Below are positions 16,548 to 27,115 of a DNA stretch of 35,231 nt, in pieces. The notes below the pieces were generated by a model. That model had not been told where the DNA came from, ran no database searches, and saw nothing but the letters and a program-made list of their open reading frames with translations. The position numbers were made by a program, and so were the translations under genes. Location: contig JANYEQ010000032.1 of NCBI GenBank assembly GCA_025363015.1, forward strand, positions 1-35,231. Direction: 5' to 3'. This DNA is from Bacteroidota bacterium. Its GTDB lineage: Bacteria; Bacteroidota; Bacteroidia; B-17B0; Aurantibacillaceae. Each line of letters opens with the position of its first letter. The first letter of the stretch is position 1.

Positions 16548-18394
16548 TAGCGTTTAAAAAATTTATCAATATCTGTGTAATTTGTTTCCATAATAATTAC
16601 TTTACCATTAGCGGTGTACATGGGGTTTTCGCAATTAAATAAATGGCCTACTAATTGCTTCATTTCGTCTGTTTCTAATACTTTACCATATTTAATGCAG
16701 GTATTTTTTGCAATGGCTCGGCATAGGTTATCGTGTTTTTCTAATTTAGCATCAATGGTATTTAGTTTGTATGTTTCTAAAATGCTATCAATGGTTTGGG
16801 CAATGTTAAAGTCTTGTAAATCAGCGGGGGTGCCATTTACAACCATACTATTTTTGCCAAATGGTTCTATATCAAAACCTAATAGTTTAAATTCGGCCAT
16901 TAAATTTGTAATTAAATTAAAATCGTTAGCACTAAATTCTAATTGTTCGGCAAATAATAATTGTTGCGATGCAATTTTTGTTTCAGCTTTTGTGTTTAAA
17001 TAAAATTCGTACATAATACGCTCATGCGCGCGCTGTTGGTCAATAACTAAAACATTATTATTAAAGGTAGTAATTAAATATTTTAAGTTAAGTTGAAACA
17101 CCGAAAACTCTAAGGCTTCTTTTTTTAAGGTTTGAAAAACTTGTTGTTCAATATTTTTTTGCTCTATAACGGTTTGCTCCTTTGTACTATTAAGGTCATT
17201 GCCATTACTGCTTTTAAAGCCATCAAATAAATTTTCCCAATGTTGTTTATTTGTTTTTTGTAAATTGGTTTTGTTTTCGATTGAATGAAAAGGGTTGTAG
17301 TTTTTATCGTAACTTATGGTGGGCGCTGTTACAATTCTGTTATTACTGGCAGAATTAAAATCTAAACTTTGTTCCACATCAAAATCAATACTGGGCGCAG
17401 CGTTAGCCTTTCCCAGCGCACGTTTTATGGCGCTTACCAAAAGCATGTATACCATTCTATCGTCCGTAAATTTTATTTCGGTTTTGGTAGGATGAATGTT
17501 GATGTCAATATGTTTTGGGTCTAGTTCTAAAAATAAAAAATAGCGTGGGTGCGATTGATACCCAATTAATTCTTTATAGGCTTCGTAAACAGCGTGGTTT
17601 AAAAAAGGGTTTTTAATAAAACGGTTATTTACAAAAAAATATTGTTCTTTTTTTGTTTTTATAGCGGCATCTGGCAAACTCACAAAGCCTGAAACCTTAA
17701 CAAAATCTGTATTTTCAGCAATAGGTGCTAATTCTTTTTGGATATAATTACCCAATAGCGATTTTATGCGATGTAATAAATTACCAGCCGGAAGGTTTAG
17801 TATTTCGTTACCGTTGCTTTGTAAAATAAAATGAATATTGGTATGTGGAATGGCCACACGTTCTAATTCATCAATAATATGTTTTTGTTCAACTTGGTCG
17901 TTTTTTAAAAAATTTCTTCTTGCTGGAATATTAAAAAATAAATTTTTAACTGTAAACGAAGTTCCGGTAGCGGTTTGGCATTCGGTTTGCTCAATAAATT
18001 TACTGCCTTCAATAATTATATGCTGGCCAACAACATCATTTTCTTGTTTTGTTTTTAATTCAACTTGTGCCACAGCGGCAATGCTTGCCAAAGCCTCGCC
18101 TCTAAACCCTTTTGTAGTAAGGGTAAACAAATCATCGGCACTACTAATTTTACTGGTAGCGTGGCGTTCAAAACTCATGCGAGCATCAAATGGGTTCATG
18201 CCCTTGCCATTATCAATTACTTGAATAAGGGCTTTACCAGCGTCTTTAATAATTAATTTAATATGTGTTGCCCCAGCATCAATTGCATTTTCTAAAAGTT
18301 CTTTTACTACACTGGCTGGGCGTTGCACAACTTCGCCTGCTGCAATTTGATTGGCCACATGATCGGGTAAAAGAGCTATAATATTAGTGTGCAT
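16547..18394 (-). CDS. mutL: DNA mismatch repair protein MutL
   Basis: A 615-residue MutL that links MutS mismatch recognition to strand incision. GHKL ATPase motifs are in place: ELLENAIDAGA, DNGKGM and TKGFRGEAL. The transducer domain follows, with DIHPTKTEIKF-like DINIHPTKTEIKF. The C-terminal dimerisation domain carries the endonuclease motif DQHA(X)2E(X)4E in the altered form DQQRAHERIMYE starting at Asp452, so the metal-associated His is Gln here. CRAIAKN and the final CENPMYTANGK replace the ACR and CPHGRP motifs in a divergent form. It starts the mutL-rhomboid-rhomboid-TPR/PD40 run, with a one-base overlap to the next gene. Confidence 0.95.
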   Translation of the reverse strand: MHTNIIALLPDHVANQIAAGEVVQRPASVVKELLENAIDAGATHIKLIIKDAGKALIQVIDNGKGMNPFDARMSFERHATSKISSADDLFTLTTKGFRGEALASIAAVAQVELKTKQENDVVGQHIIIEGSKFIEQTECQTATGTSFTVKNLFFNIPARRNFLKNDQVEQKHIIDELERVAIPHTNIHFILQSNGNEILNLPAGNLLHRIKSLLGNYIQKELAPIAENTDFVKVSGFVSLPDAAIKTKKEQYFFVNNRFIKNPFLNHAVYEAYKELIGYQSHPRYFLFLELDPKHIDINIHPTKTEIKFTDDRMVYMLLVSAIKRALGKANAAPSIDFDVEQSLDFNSASNNRIVTAPTISYDKNYNPFHSIENKTNLQKTNKQHWENLFDGFKSSNGNDLNSTKEQTVIEQKNIEQQVFQTLKKEALEFSVFQLNLKYLITTFNNNVLVIDQQRAHERIMYEFYLNTKAETKIASQQLLFAEQLEFSANDFNLITNLMAEFKLLGFDIEPFGKNSMVVNGTPADLQDFNIAQTIDSILETYKLNTIDAKLEKHDNLCRAIAKNTCIKYGKVLETDEMKQLVGHLFNCENPMYTANGKVIIMETNYTDIDKFFKR

Positions 18395-18594
18395 TGTAAG
18401 CTATAAATGTAATACGTTTTATGTTTTAAAATTATATTTTTTTTAGTTGGTATTTTTTATAAAAAACGTGTTATTAACAATAATATAGGGCTGATAATCA
18501 ATGCTTTAATTTTACAAATGTTAATAACTGACATTTTTATTAAATTTATGTTAAAATTTTTAATAAGTTAGCGTATTATTAAATTTATAGTGCT

Positions 18595-19062
18595 ATGAAT
18601 AATTTTACAAAAAAAGTAATTGGGTGTTTGTTTTTTTTATCGTTTTTATCTTTTAAGGCACAAGATACTAACCTACTAAAAAATTTTATTAATAAAAACG
18701 ATTTTGCTTTAAGAAGCGTTCAAAAAAATTTAATAAACATAGCAAGTGTTGAGAATGATGCTAATTTTATAGAACTCTTAAAATTACAAATAGCTTCTGT
18801 TAAACTATTTGGTAGTGATGCTGAGCAAAGCGCTGCAATGGCTTATAACGTTAGAGAAAGATGTACAGAGTTTTTGAGTAAAAACACTCAAGTATCTTTA
18901 AAGTTTTTTAAACTTAGTGATACCGAAATAGCTTTTTTTACTACAAAACAGCCCTTAAAAAAAATTAACTCTTATTTTAATAAAAGTGATTTAAAAGCAA
19001 TTAATGCCCTCGATGTTAAAAACCCAAATCTTTTTAATGATTTTATTATTAGAATTAAATAA
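18595..19062 (+). CDS. small exported protein of unknown function
   Basis: This 155-residue protein begins with a signal peptide (MNNFTKKVIGCLFFLSFLSFKA, cleavage near AQD). The mature part looks mostly helical, with LLKNFINKNDFALRSVQKNL and a mid region FGSDAEQSAAMAYNVRERCT containing one cysteine. I see no known domain. The gene lies 34 bp upstream of the giant adhesin gene on the same strand, so it may belong to the same transcript and could be an accessory factor of the adhesin system; that is inference from position only. TAAATTTA at 18580-18587 resembles a -7 box but sits very close to the start. Confidence 0.6.
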   Translation: MNNFTKKVIGCLFFLSFLSFKAQDTNLLKNFINKNDFALRSVQKNLINIASVENDANFIELLKLQIASVKLFGSDAEQSAAMAYNVRERCTEFLSKNTQVSLKFFKLSDTEIAFFTTKQPLKKINSYFNKSDLKAINALDVKNPNLFNDFIIRIK

Positions 19063-19096
19063 ACACACTAAATAATTTATTTTAAATTTAAAACGT

Positions 19097-22000
19097 ATGA
19101 TTAATTTTTTTAAAAACTGTGCTTTTTTTCTTATACTTTTTATAGTATTTCAAAATCAAGCGTATTCACAAGCTTGTTTTACTCCAAGTATTAATGCTCA
19201 GGCGGGTACTGGCCCAAGTACAGTAATTTGTGCGGGCCAGTGCGCTAATTTAACAGCTACGGTTGTGCCTCCATCTAACTCAACTACTAGCTATTCGGTA
19301 GCTTCTATATCTTATTCTACATTTCCTTACAGTGGCGGTTCTAATGCATTTGCTTCTACCCTAGATGATACTTGGAGCGATGTAATCGATATTGGTTTTA
19401 ATTTTTGCTATTTTGGTAATAATTTTAATAAATTAGTAGTAGGGTCTAACGGCGAAATCACTTTTAATTTAGCTAGCGCTAATTCGCCTGAATCTTGGGT
19501 TTGCTCGGCAATTTTACCTAATTTGGTTGAACATCCACCCAACACTATTTGTGGCCCTTATAGAGATTATGATCCATTACCAGGCGGTGTAATTAGAACT
19601 TACACAACTGGTGTTGCGCCTTGTCGAGTATTTGTAATGTATTGGAGTGCAGTAACGCTTTATTCTTGTGTTTCTCCCCTTTCATCTTTTCAAATTGTGT
19701 TATACGAAAGCTCAAATATTATTGGTGTTAATATTCAAAATAGTACTGCCTGCGTAGGTTGGAATGGTGGAAGAGGTTTGGTTGGTATACAAAATGCTAC
19801 TGGTACCACTGCTGTGGGTGCTCCTGGACGTAATGTTTTAACGCCATGGACTGCCATCAACGAATCATGGAAATTTGTCCCTACAGCTCCGCCAGTTTAT
19901 GCTGTAAACTGGGCTGGTCCATCTGGCTTCACGGCATCTGGTTTAACAGCTACACCCTGCCCAACGGCTACTGGAAATTATACGGCAACTATGAGTTATT
20001 GTTCTGGTTCGGTTACTTCTGTAGTACAAGTATCTGTTGGTACGCCAGCAATAATGGCTTCTACAACCTCCAGTACACTTTGTCCGCCTGCATCCGCTAC
20101 CTTAACAGGCTCTGGCGCTACATCATATACCTGGCAAACACCATCTGGCCCTGTTTTTAGTTCAGTAGCGGTTGTTTCGCCTACGGCAAATACCACTTAT
20201 ACTTTATTAGGAACTAATGGAGTATGTACTAATTCAACAACTATTTCAATTACTGTCATTCCGCCACCAACTATTTCGGCATTTAATTTAAGCGGTACTA
20301 TTTGTGCTGGAAGTTCTGCAAATGCTGTGGCAACTGGTGCTTTAACATATACTTGGAACCCTGGGGCAATAGTAGGTAATATAGTTTCATTAACCCCATC
20401 AGTAACAACAACCTATACTATTGTAGGCTCTAATGGAGGATGTACAGGCCAAACAACTTTGGTAATACCTGTAAATACGGGTCCAACAATAACTATAGTA
20501 AGTACCCCAACGGCTATTTGTCCGGGTAATAGTGCAACTTTAACAGCAAGCGGTGCCTTAAGTTATACTTGGAATCCAGGAGCAATTGTTTCTAACTCTA
20601 TTGTTGTTTCACCAGTGGTTACTACTAATTATTCTGTTACTGGTATAAACGCTACGGGTTGTACAAGCACATATACAGTTAATCAAATTGTTAGCCCTAT
20701 ACCAAATATTACCATTACGCCGGCATCATCAACAATTTGTATAGGAAGTAGTGCTACTTTAACAGCGAGTGGGGCAAGTACTTATACTTGGAATCCGGGT
20801 AATTTAACAACAGCAGTAGTTATCGTTACCCCAACAACAAGCACAACCTATACAATTGTTGGAAGTAATGGAACGTGTACTAATTCAACCACATCATTAT
20901 TAACGGTAGTACCTATTCCAACAGTAACAGCATCAAGCTCTACTACTCAAATTTGTTCTGGAAATTCGGCAACCCTAACTGGCAGCGGTGCCACTAGCTA
21001 TACATGGAATCCTGGAAATTTAATAGGAACATCAGTTGTAGTTTCTCCTACCTTAACAACTACTTACACAGTCATTGGCTCATCTGGAACGTGTACAAAT
21101 AGTGCGGTAGTAACTTTAACGGTAAATAACGGGCCAGTAATTACAGCAAATGCTTCGCCAACAATAGTGTGCGCAGGTAATAGCTCAACCTTAACGGCCA
21201 GTGGTGCTTTAAGTTATACTTGGAACCCAGGTGCTTTAGCGGGAGCAACAGTAGTTGTAAGCCCTGCATCTACCACATTATATTCAGTAATTGCTAGTAA
21301 TGCGCTTGGTTGTACAACAACACAAACGGTTAATGTAACAGTAACACCTAACCCAACGGTAACAGCAAGTAGCTCTTCGTCTTCTATTTGTGTAGGAAGT
21401 AGTGCTACCTTAACAGCAAGTGGAGCAACAACATATACGTGGAACCCAGGGGCATTTATCGGAACTACTTTTGTGGTTTCGCCAACGGTAACCACTACTT
21501 ATACCGTTAGTGGTGTAACGGCGGGTTGCCCTGGGCAAACAACTATTACTATTAATGTTGTGCCAACACCTACGGTAAACGCTATCAGTTCTTCTACTGC
21601 TATTTGTGTAGGAAATAGCGCCACATTTACTGCAAGTGGAGCAACAAGCTATACCTGGAACCCAGGCAGTTTAACTACTGCAGTTGTTGTGGTTTCTCCA
21701 ACTATAACTACAACTTATACGGTTGTTGGTAGTAATGGCGGTTGTACAGCTACTAAAACACTAGTATTAACTGTAAACCCTTCACCAACAGTAACAGCAA
21801 TAGCAAACCCAACAAGTATTTGTGTAGCTGGTATAGTTACCTTAACAGCTAGTGGTGCATTAACGTATACATGGAATCCTTTAGGATTAACAGGCAGTAC
21901 AGTGAGTTATTTTCAAGCGATAACTACAACGTATACGGTAATGGGCAGTTCTGCTGCGGGCTGTACAAATAGTACGGTTATAACCGTTAGTGTAAATGCG

Positions 22001-25000
22001 GTGCCTATTTTAACAGTAGCAGCAACGCCAACAGCAATATGTATAGGAAATTCATCTACTTTAACAGCTACAGGTGCTACTAATTATACCTGGAATCCGG
22101 GTGCTTTAACAGGCAGTAACGTTATTGTTTCGCCAACAGTAACCACTACTTATACTGTAACAGGTACTAATGGTACTTGTTCAAACACTAAAACTCTAAC
22201 ATTAATTGTAAATCCTAATCCTACTGTTACTGCAACAGCATCTCCTACTACTATTTGTGCAGGAAGTTCATCTACCCTAACAGCAGCAGGTGCTGTAAGT
22301 TATACTTGGAATCCAGGTGCTTTGGTTGGAAGCAGTGTTGTAATTAGTCCAGCCATTACCACATTATATACAGTTATTGGAAGCTCGGCAGCAGGTTGTA
22401 CATCTAGCCAAACAGTAAACTTAATTGTAACGCCAATACCAACTGTAAATGCTGTAGCTAACCCAACGGCTATTTGTATTGGTAATTCAAGTACACTAAC
22501 AGCTAGTGGTGCTACTACATACTCTTGGAACCCAGGGGCTTTAGTAGGCGCTAGTATTATAGTATCGCCTGCTGTAAATACAACATATACTGTAACGGGT
22601 ACAACGGGTATTTGTAATAGTACACAAACAGTAAGCGTAATAGTAAACCCCATACCAACACTTACTGTTGTAGCAACACCAACAGCTATTTGTAGTGGTT
22701 CTTCAGCAACATTAACAGCAAGTGGCGCCACTAATTATACTTGGAATCCTGGTGCTTTAATAGGGGCTAGTATTATAGTATCACCTACTGTAAGCACTAC
22801 TTACACTGTTATTGGTGCAAATGCATTTGGTTGCACTAGCACAAAAACACTAAATCTAATTGTAAATCCATTACCATCATTAACGGTAACAAGTACAAAT
22901 ACCAATATTTGTGCGGGTGCAACTGCCACATTAACAGGTAGCGGTGGTATTTCATACATTTGGAATCCAGGAGGGATACCAGGCTCAACAATAGCCGTAA
23001 GCCCATCTGTTACAACAACTTATTCACTAATAGGAACAAGCGCAACGGGTTGTATAAATACAGCAACATTTACACAAATTGTTATACCTAACCCTACTGT
23101 AATACCTGTAGCTACACCAACGGCAGTTTGTATAGGAAATTCAAGCACCTTAACAGCATCGGGGGCATTAACTTATACTTGGAACCCAGGTGCTTTAACA
23201 GGCAGCAACGTTATAGTAACACCTTTAGTTAATACTACTTATACTGTTATTGGTGCAAATGGTTTGTGTACAGATACAAAAACTATTAGTGTAAACGTAA
23301 ATCCTATCCCAATAATAACAGCGGGGGCACTACCAAATCCAATTTGTGCGGGCCAAACGGCTAGTTTAGGCGTAGCAGGTGCAGTAACCTATACATGGAA
23401 TCCGGGAGCTTTAACAGGCAGTTTGGTTTTAGTTACTCCTGCTATTACTACAAATTATACTGTAACAGGTACTAATGCATTTGGTTGTACTGCTAAAACC
23501 GTTGTAACAGTTACCGTTAATCCATTACCATTATTAACAATAACAAGCACCGCTACTAATATTTGTAGTGGTAGTTCGGCAACCTTAACAGGTAATGGAG
23601 CAGCCACATATACTTGGAACCCAGGAGCAATAACTGGCAGTAGTATTATTGCGAATCCAACCGTAACGACAACATATATACTTGCTGGTATGAGTGTATT
23701 TGGTTGCACAAATACAGCAACCTTTAATTTAAGTGTTACGCCAACCCCTACGGTTGTTGCAAGTGCCTCTAACTTAACTATTTGTATTGGTAATTCATCT
23801 ACCTTAACAGCTACTGGCGCTACCAATTATACTTGGAACCCTGGTGCTTTAACGGGAAGTAACGTTGTAGTATCGCCAACAGTAAATACAATTTATACTG
23901 TTAATGGTACGAATGGAATTTGTGCTAATTCGCAAACGGTTAATATAACCGTAAACCCAACGCCAACCATTACAATAAGTCCATCCGCATCTATAATTTG
24001 TAGTGGAACCCAATTAACATTAACAGCTAATGGAGCCACCACTTACACTTGGTTACCACCGTTTGCAGCAGTTTCGCAAACAATTACTAGCTCGCCTTTA
24101 AGCAATACATCTTATACCGTTTTTGGCTCGTCGGTTAATGGTTGTACCAATCAAGCTGTATTTACGGTAACAGTAAATACAACGCCAACGGTTACCGCTA
24201 TTTCATCGCCAACTAGTTTATGTATTGGTAATTCGGCTACATTAACTGCAAATGGTGCCACAACGTATACTTGGTTACCAAGTGGTGCTTCAACTTCGGC
24301 TACGGTTGTGAGTCCTACAATTTCAACAACATATACTTTAATAGGAAGCAATAGTGGATGTACAAACACAACGACACTTTTATTAAATGTAAGTCCCAAT
24401 CCTACAGTAACAGCAAGTGCATCAGCCTCTATTATTTGTAGTGGTAGTAGCGTTAGTTTAACAGCGAGTGGTGCCACAACTTATTCGTGGAACCCAATAT
24501 CAGCAATAGGAGCAAATGTTACAAATTCACCAACCACAACTACAACGTATAGTGTAATTGGTACAGATTTAAATGGCTGTTTTAATCAAGCATTAGTTAC
24601 AGTATCGGTTAATGTAAGCCCTACGGTTACTGCAATTGCTTCGCCAACAAGTATTTGCTTAGGTAGCACGGCAACGTTAAGTGCGAGTGGTGCAGTAAAT
24701 TATACTTGGAATCCAGGAACAATTATTGGTGGAACTATTGCTGTAACGCCTACCGTTACTACAAATTACACAGTAGTTGGTACTGATGCTATTGGTTGTA
24801 ATAATACACAAACGTTACAATTACTGGTATTACCAAACCCAACAGTTACGGCTGCGAGTTCGGCTACTGCTATTTGTTTTGGAAGTAGTGCTACCCTAAC
24901 TGCCAATGGTGCACTAACCTATACATGGCAACCAGGTACAATAACTTCGGCTACCGTAATAGTTACACCAACTACTACAACTATTTATACCCTAACAGGT

Positions 25001-27085
25001 GCAAATGGTTTATGTGGCTCGGCTACAACAACAGTTAGTATTGTTGTAAATTCCGCACCAACGGCATCTGCAAGTGTTAGTGGCACTATTAGTTGTACTT
25101 CACCTTCGGTAAATTTATTTGGAAGTGCAACGCCTACGACAGTTGTATATACTTGGAGTGGCCCTTTTTCTTATACATCGGCTAGTCAGAATCCAACAGG
25201 TATTGCTATACCAGGAAATTACACCTTAACCGTTACGGATATTACAACAGCTTGTACTTCTAACGCTACAGTAGCTGTTATTACAGATTCTAATGTGCCA
25301 ACTGTTACTGTAAGTGCAAATGGCATTGTAACTTGTGCTAATAACTTAGTTACCATAACAGCTGTAACATCGGCAACAAATGCAGGGTATGTTTGGACGG
25401 GCCCTGCTGCATATACAAATACAAACTCTATAATTACTGTTTCGGTAGGAGGAAATTACAGTTTAACGGTTACAGATTTAACAGCAAATTGCCCAGCAAG
25501 TACTGTTATTACAGTGTTTACAAATACTAATGTGCCAATTACAGCTACTATAATACCAGCAACATGTTCTGGAACAGCTACTAATAATAACGGATCCATT
25601 ATTGTAAGTGGTTTTGTGTTTGGCGATAATTATGATTATGTAGCTGGCACAACTTACACTGGTTCGTTAATTTATGTTACGGCACCAGCAATTCCGATAA
25701 CTGGTATTTTAACAAATACCTTAACCAACCCATTTGTAATTACTGCGTATACTGTTCGCTTTTTTGCAGGAAATGGTTGTACAAAAGACACAACGCTATT
25801 TTTAACACCAACAACGTGTTTAACAAATACAGTATTTGGTATTGCAAAAGCAGTGAGTACCCCAACCTTACAAAGCAATGGTACTTACAATGTAACCTAT
25901 AAAGTAGTTGTAAAAAATTACAGTTCGGCACCATTAAATAATATAGTATTGCTCGAAAATTTATCAACTACTTTTCCGCTGCCAACTACATTTAGTATTA
26001 TAAGTACACCTACAATTATTACTGCTGCCAGTAGTTTAACGCTTGACCCAACTTTTAATGGTGTATTACAAACTACATTAACAAATACATTAAGCGTATT
26101 AAACGCAAACGCAACTGATACTATATTGTTTTCGTTAAATATTAATCCAAATAGTAAATTTGGGCCATTTAAGAATACGGTATTAGGTTTTTGTCAACCT
26201 ATAGTTGGTGTTGTTTTAGCAGATTCGTCGAATATAGGTATTAACCCTGACCCCGACGGAGATGGTAATCCAACAAACAACAATATTCCAACACCATTAA
26301 ATTTAGCACCAAACTTATTTTTTGGTATAACTAAAGTAGGAACGTTGGGTACCAGATTAGCAGATAATACCTACGATATTTCTTACACCATAACGGTGCA
26401 CAACTTAGGTAATGATACCTTGCACAACGTTGTTTTAAAAGATAGCTTATTTAATGCAACTATTAAACAACCCGCTACTTACACTTTAAAATCTGGACCT
26501 ATAGCTACTGGTAGTTTAGTGGCTAACACCAGCTTTAATGGTAATACGGATATTAATTTAACCATTCCATCCCAAAGTAAATTACCACCTGGTTTTGTAA
26601 ATAGTATTTCATTTACTATTAATGTAAATTTAGATAGCGTAACTGTAGTTAAAAATAGTGCTTTTGGTAGAGCTTTAAGTACCGCAAGTATTGCTGTTTC
26701 AGATACTTCTAACAATGGCACTAATCCTGATATAAATGGAAATGGAATTTGGAATGAAGCATCAGATAACGTTCCAACAATATTATCTATACCAAGCAAC
26801 TCGTTATTTGTGCCACAGGGCTTTTCGCCAGATGGAGATACTAAAAACGATGTATGGGTAATTAAAGGCCTACCAATTGGCATTGATAATACGGTAACAG
26901 TATTTAACCGTTGGGGAAATAAAGTATATGAAAAAACAAATTACGATAATAGTTGGAATGGTTTCCCTAATGTAGGAGGCACACTAGGTAACGAAAAATT
27001 ACCACACGGAACGTACTACTATATTATTGAATTTAAAATGGGCGATATTAAACCATTAAACGGATTTGTAATAATACAGTACTAA
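19097..27085 (+). CDS. giant repeat adhesin-like protein with T9SS type B C-terminal domain
   Basis: A 2,662-residue secreted protein. After the signal peptide (to about QAYSQA) comes a ~280-residue N-terminal domain of the kind found in other Bacteroidota surface proteins (GFNFCYFGNNFNKLVVGSNG, GPYRDYDPLPGG, GWNGGRGLVGIQNATG). Residues 319-1988 are 23 tandem Ig-like repeats of 72-73 residues with the core C.GxSATLTASGA..YTWNPG....VVSP..TTTYTV.G. Two divergent Ig-like units follow (1989-2147), then a linker domain, then two DUF11-like domains (about 2243-2400 and 2405-2560; FGIAKAVSTP, FGITKVGTLG). The last ~95 residues (FVPQGFSPDGDTKNDVW, VFNRWGNKVYE, LPHGTYYYIIEF, GFVIIQY) are the gliding-motility-associated C-terminal domain (TIGR04131 type), a type B T9SS signal. 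PorP/SprF and PorE-like genes follow within 31 and 20 bp. Confidence 0.93.
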   Translation: MINFFKNCAFFLILFIVFQNQAYSQACFTPSINAQAGTGPSTVICAGQCANLTATVVPPSNSTTSYSVASISYSTFPYSGGSNAFASTLDDTWSDVIDIGFNFCYFGNNFNKLVVGSNGEITFNLASANSPESWVCSAILPNLVEHPPNTICGPYRDYDPLPGGVIRTYTTGVAPCRVFVMYWSAVTLYSCVSPLSSFQIVLYESSNIIGVNIQNSTACVGWNGGRGLVGIQNATGTTAVGAPGRNVLTPWTAINESWKFVPTAPPVYAVNWAGPSGFTASGLTATPCPTATGNYTATMSYCSGSVTSVVQVSVGTPAIMASTTSSTLCPPASATLTGSGATSYTWQTPSGPVFSSVAVVSPTANTTYTLLGTNGVCTNSTTISITVIPPPTISAFNLSGTICAGSSANAVATGALTYTWNPGAIVGNIVSLTPSVTTTYTIVGSNGGCTGQTTLVIPVNTGPTITIVSTPTAICPGNSATLTASGALSYTWNPGAIVSNSIVVSPVVTTNYSVTGINATGCTSTYTVNQIVSPIPNITITPASSTICIGSSATLTASGASTYTWNPGNLTTAVVIVTPTTSTTYTIVGSNGTCTNSTTSLLTVVPIPTVTASSSTTQICSGNSATLTGSGATSYTWNPGNLIGTSVVVSPTLTTTYTVIGSSGTCTNSAVVTLTVNNGPVITANASPTIVCAGNSSTLTASGALSYTWNPGALAGATVVVSPASTTLYSVIASNALGCTTTQTVNVTVTPNPTVTASSSSSSICVGSSATLTASGATTYTWNPGAFIGTTFVVSPTVTTTYTVSGVTAGCPGQTTITINVVPTPTVNAISSSTAICVGNSATFTASGATSYTWNPGSLTTAVVVVSPTITTTYTVVGSNGGCTATKTLVLTVNPSPTVTAIANPTSICVAGIVTLTASGALTYTWNPLGLTGSTVSYFQAITTTYTVMGSSAAGCTNSTVITVSVNAVPILTVAATPTAICIGNSSTLTATGATNYTWNPGALTGSNVIVSPTVTTTYTVTGTNGTCSNTKTLTLIVNPNPTVTATASPTTICAGSSSTLTAAGAVSYTWNPGALVGSSVVISPAITTLYTVIGSSAAGCTSSQTVNLIVTPIPTVNAVANPTAICIGNSSTLTASGATTYSWNPGALVGASIIVSPAVNTTYTVTGTTGICNSTQTVSVIVNPIPTLTVVATPTAICSGSSATLTASGATNYTWNPGALIGASIIVSPTVSTTYTVIGANAFGCTSTKTLNLIVNPLPSLTVTSTNTNICAGATATLTGSGGISYIWNPGGIPGSTIAVSPSVTTTYSLIGTSATGCINTATFTQIVIPNPTVIPVATPTAVCIGNSSTLTASGALTYTWNPGALTGSNVIVTPLVNTTYTVIGANGLCTDTKTISVNVNPIPIITAGALPNPICAGQTASLGVAGAVTYTWNPGALTGSLVLVTPAITTNYTVTGTNAFGCTAKTVVTVTVNPLPLLTITSTATNICSGSSATLTGNGAATYTWNPGAITGSSIIANPTVTTTYILAGMSVFGCTNTATFNLSVTPTPTVVASASNLTICIGNSSTLTATGATNYTWNPGALTGSNVVVSPTVNTIYTVNGTNGICANSQTVNITVNPTPTITISPSASIICSGTQLTLTANGATTYTWLPPFAAVSQTITSSPLSNTSYTVFGSSVNGCTNQAVFTVTVNTTPTVTAISSPTSLCIGNSATLTANGATTYTWLPSGASTSATVVSPTISTTYTLIGSNSGCTNTTTLLLNVSPNPTVTASASASIICSGSSVSLTASGATTYSWNPISAIGANVTNSPTTTTTYSVIGTDLNGCFNQALVTVSVNVSPTVTAIASPTSICLGSTATLSASGAVNYTWNPGTIIGGTIAVTPTVTTNYTVVGTDAIGCNNTQTLQLLVLPNPTVTAASSATAICFGSSATLTANGALTYTWQPGTITSATVIVTPTTTTIYTLTGANGLCGSATTTVSIVVNSAPTASASVSGTISCTSPSVNLFGSATPTTVVYTWSGPFSYTSASQNPTGIAIPGNYTLTVTDITTACTSNATVAVITDSNVPTVTVSANGIVTCANNLVTITAVTSATNAGYVWTGPAAYTNTNSIITVSVGGNYSLTVTDLTANCPASTVITVFTNTNVPITATIIPATCSGTATNNNGSIIVSGFVFGDNYDYVAGTTYTGSLIYVTAPAIPITGILTNTLTNPFVITAYTVRFFAGNGCTKDTTLFLTPTTCLTNTVFGIAKAVSTPTLQSNGTYNVTYKVVVKNYSSAPLNNIVLLENLSTTFPLPTTFSIISTPTIITAASSLTLDPTFNGVLQTTLTNTLSVLNANATDTILFSLNINPNSKFGPFKNTVLGFCQPIVGVVLADSSNIGINPDPDGDGNPTNNNIPTPLNLAPNLFFGITKVGTLGTRLADNTYDISYTITVHNLGNDTLHNVVLKDSLFNATIKQPATYTLKSGPIATGSLVANTSFNGNTDINLTIPSQSKLPPGFVNSISFTINVNLDSVTVVKNSAFGRALSTASIAVSDTSNNGTNPDINGNGIWNEASDNVPTILSIPSNSLFVPQGFSPDGDTKNDVWVIKGLPIGIDNTVTVFNRWGNKVYEKTNYDNSWNGFPNVGGTLGNEKLPHGTYYYIIEFKMGDIKPLNGFVIIQY
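20051..25060 (+). repeat. 23-copy tandem array of ~218 bp Ig-like coding units
   Basis: Twenty-three consecutive coding units of about 216-219 bp occupy 5,010 bp inside the adhesin gene. Protein positions such as ICxGNS, LTASGA, YTWNPG and TTTYTV are nearly fixed, while third codon positions vary widely between units, so the array is old or under protein-level selection rather than freshly duplicated. Units 19, 20, 21 and 23 deviate in the WNPG motif (WLPP, WLPS, WNPI, WQPG). Units with ..NGTCTN and units with ..NAxGCT differ by one codon and are mixed along the array. Confidence 0.9.
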
Positions 27086-27115
27086 ACAAATTATAAATTA
27101 AGATTTTAAAAACAG

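Noticed and set aside
20000-24480. Several open frames on the minus strand inside the adhesin repeats (such as 22300-22731 and 23455-23826)
   Set aside because: They recur with the repeat period and are translations of the repetitive antisense strand; no start context or protein-like composition independent of the repeats.
20051-25060. CRISPR-like array or minisatellite
   Set aside because: Unit length of ~218 bp, continuous coding frame and lack of spacers identify it as protein repeats.
19097-27085. Horizontal acquisition of the adhesin gene
   Set aside because: Apart from Ser/Thr/Ala-rich composition imposed by the repeats, codon choice and AT content resemble the neighbours; no integrase, tRNA or direct repeats flank it.
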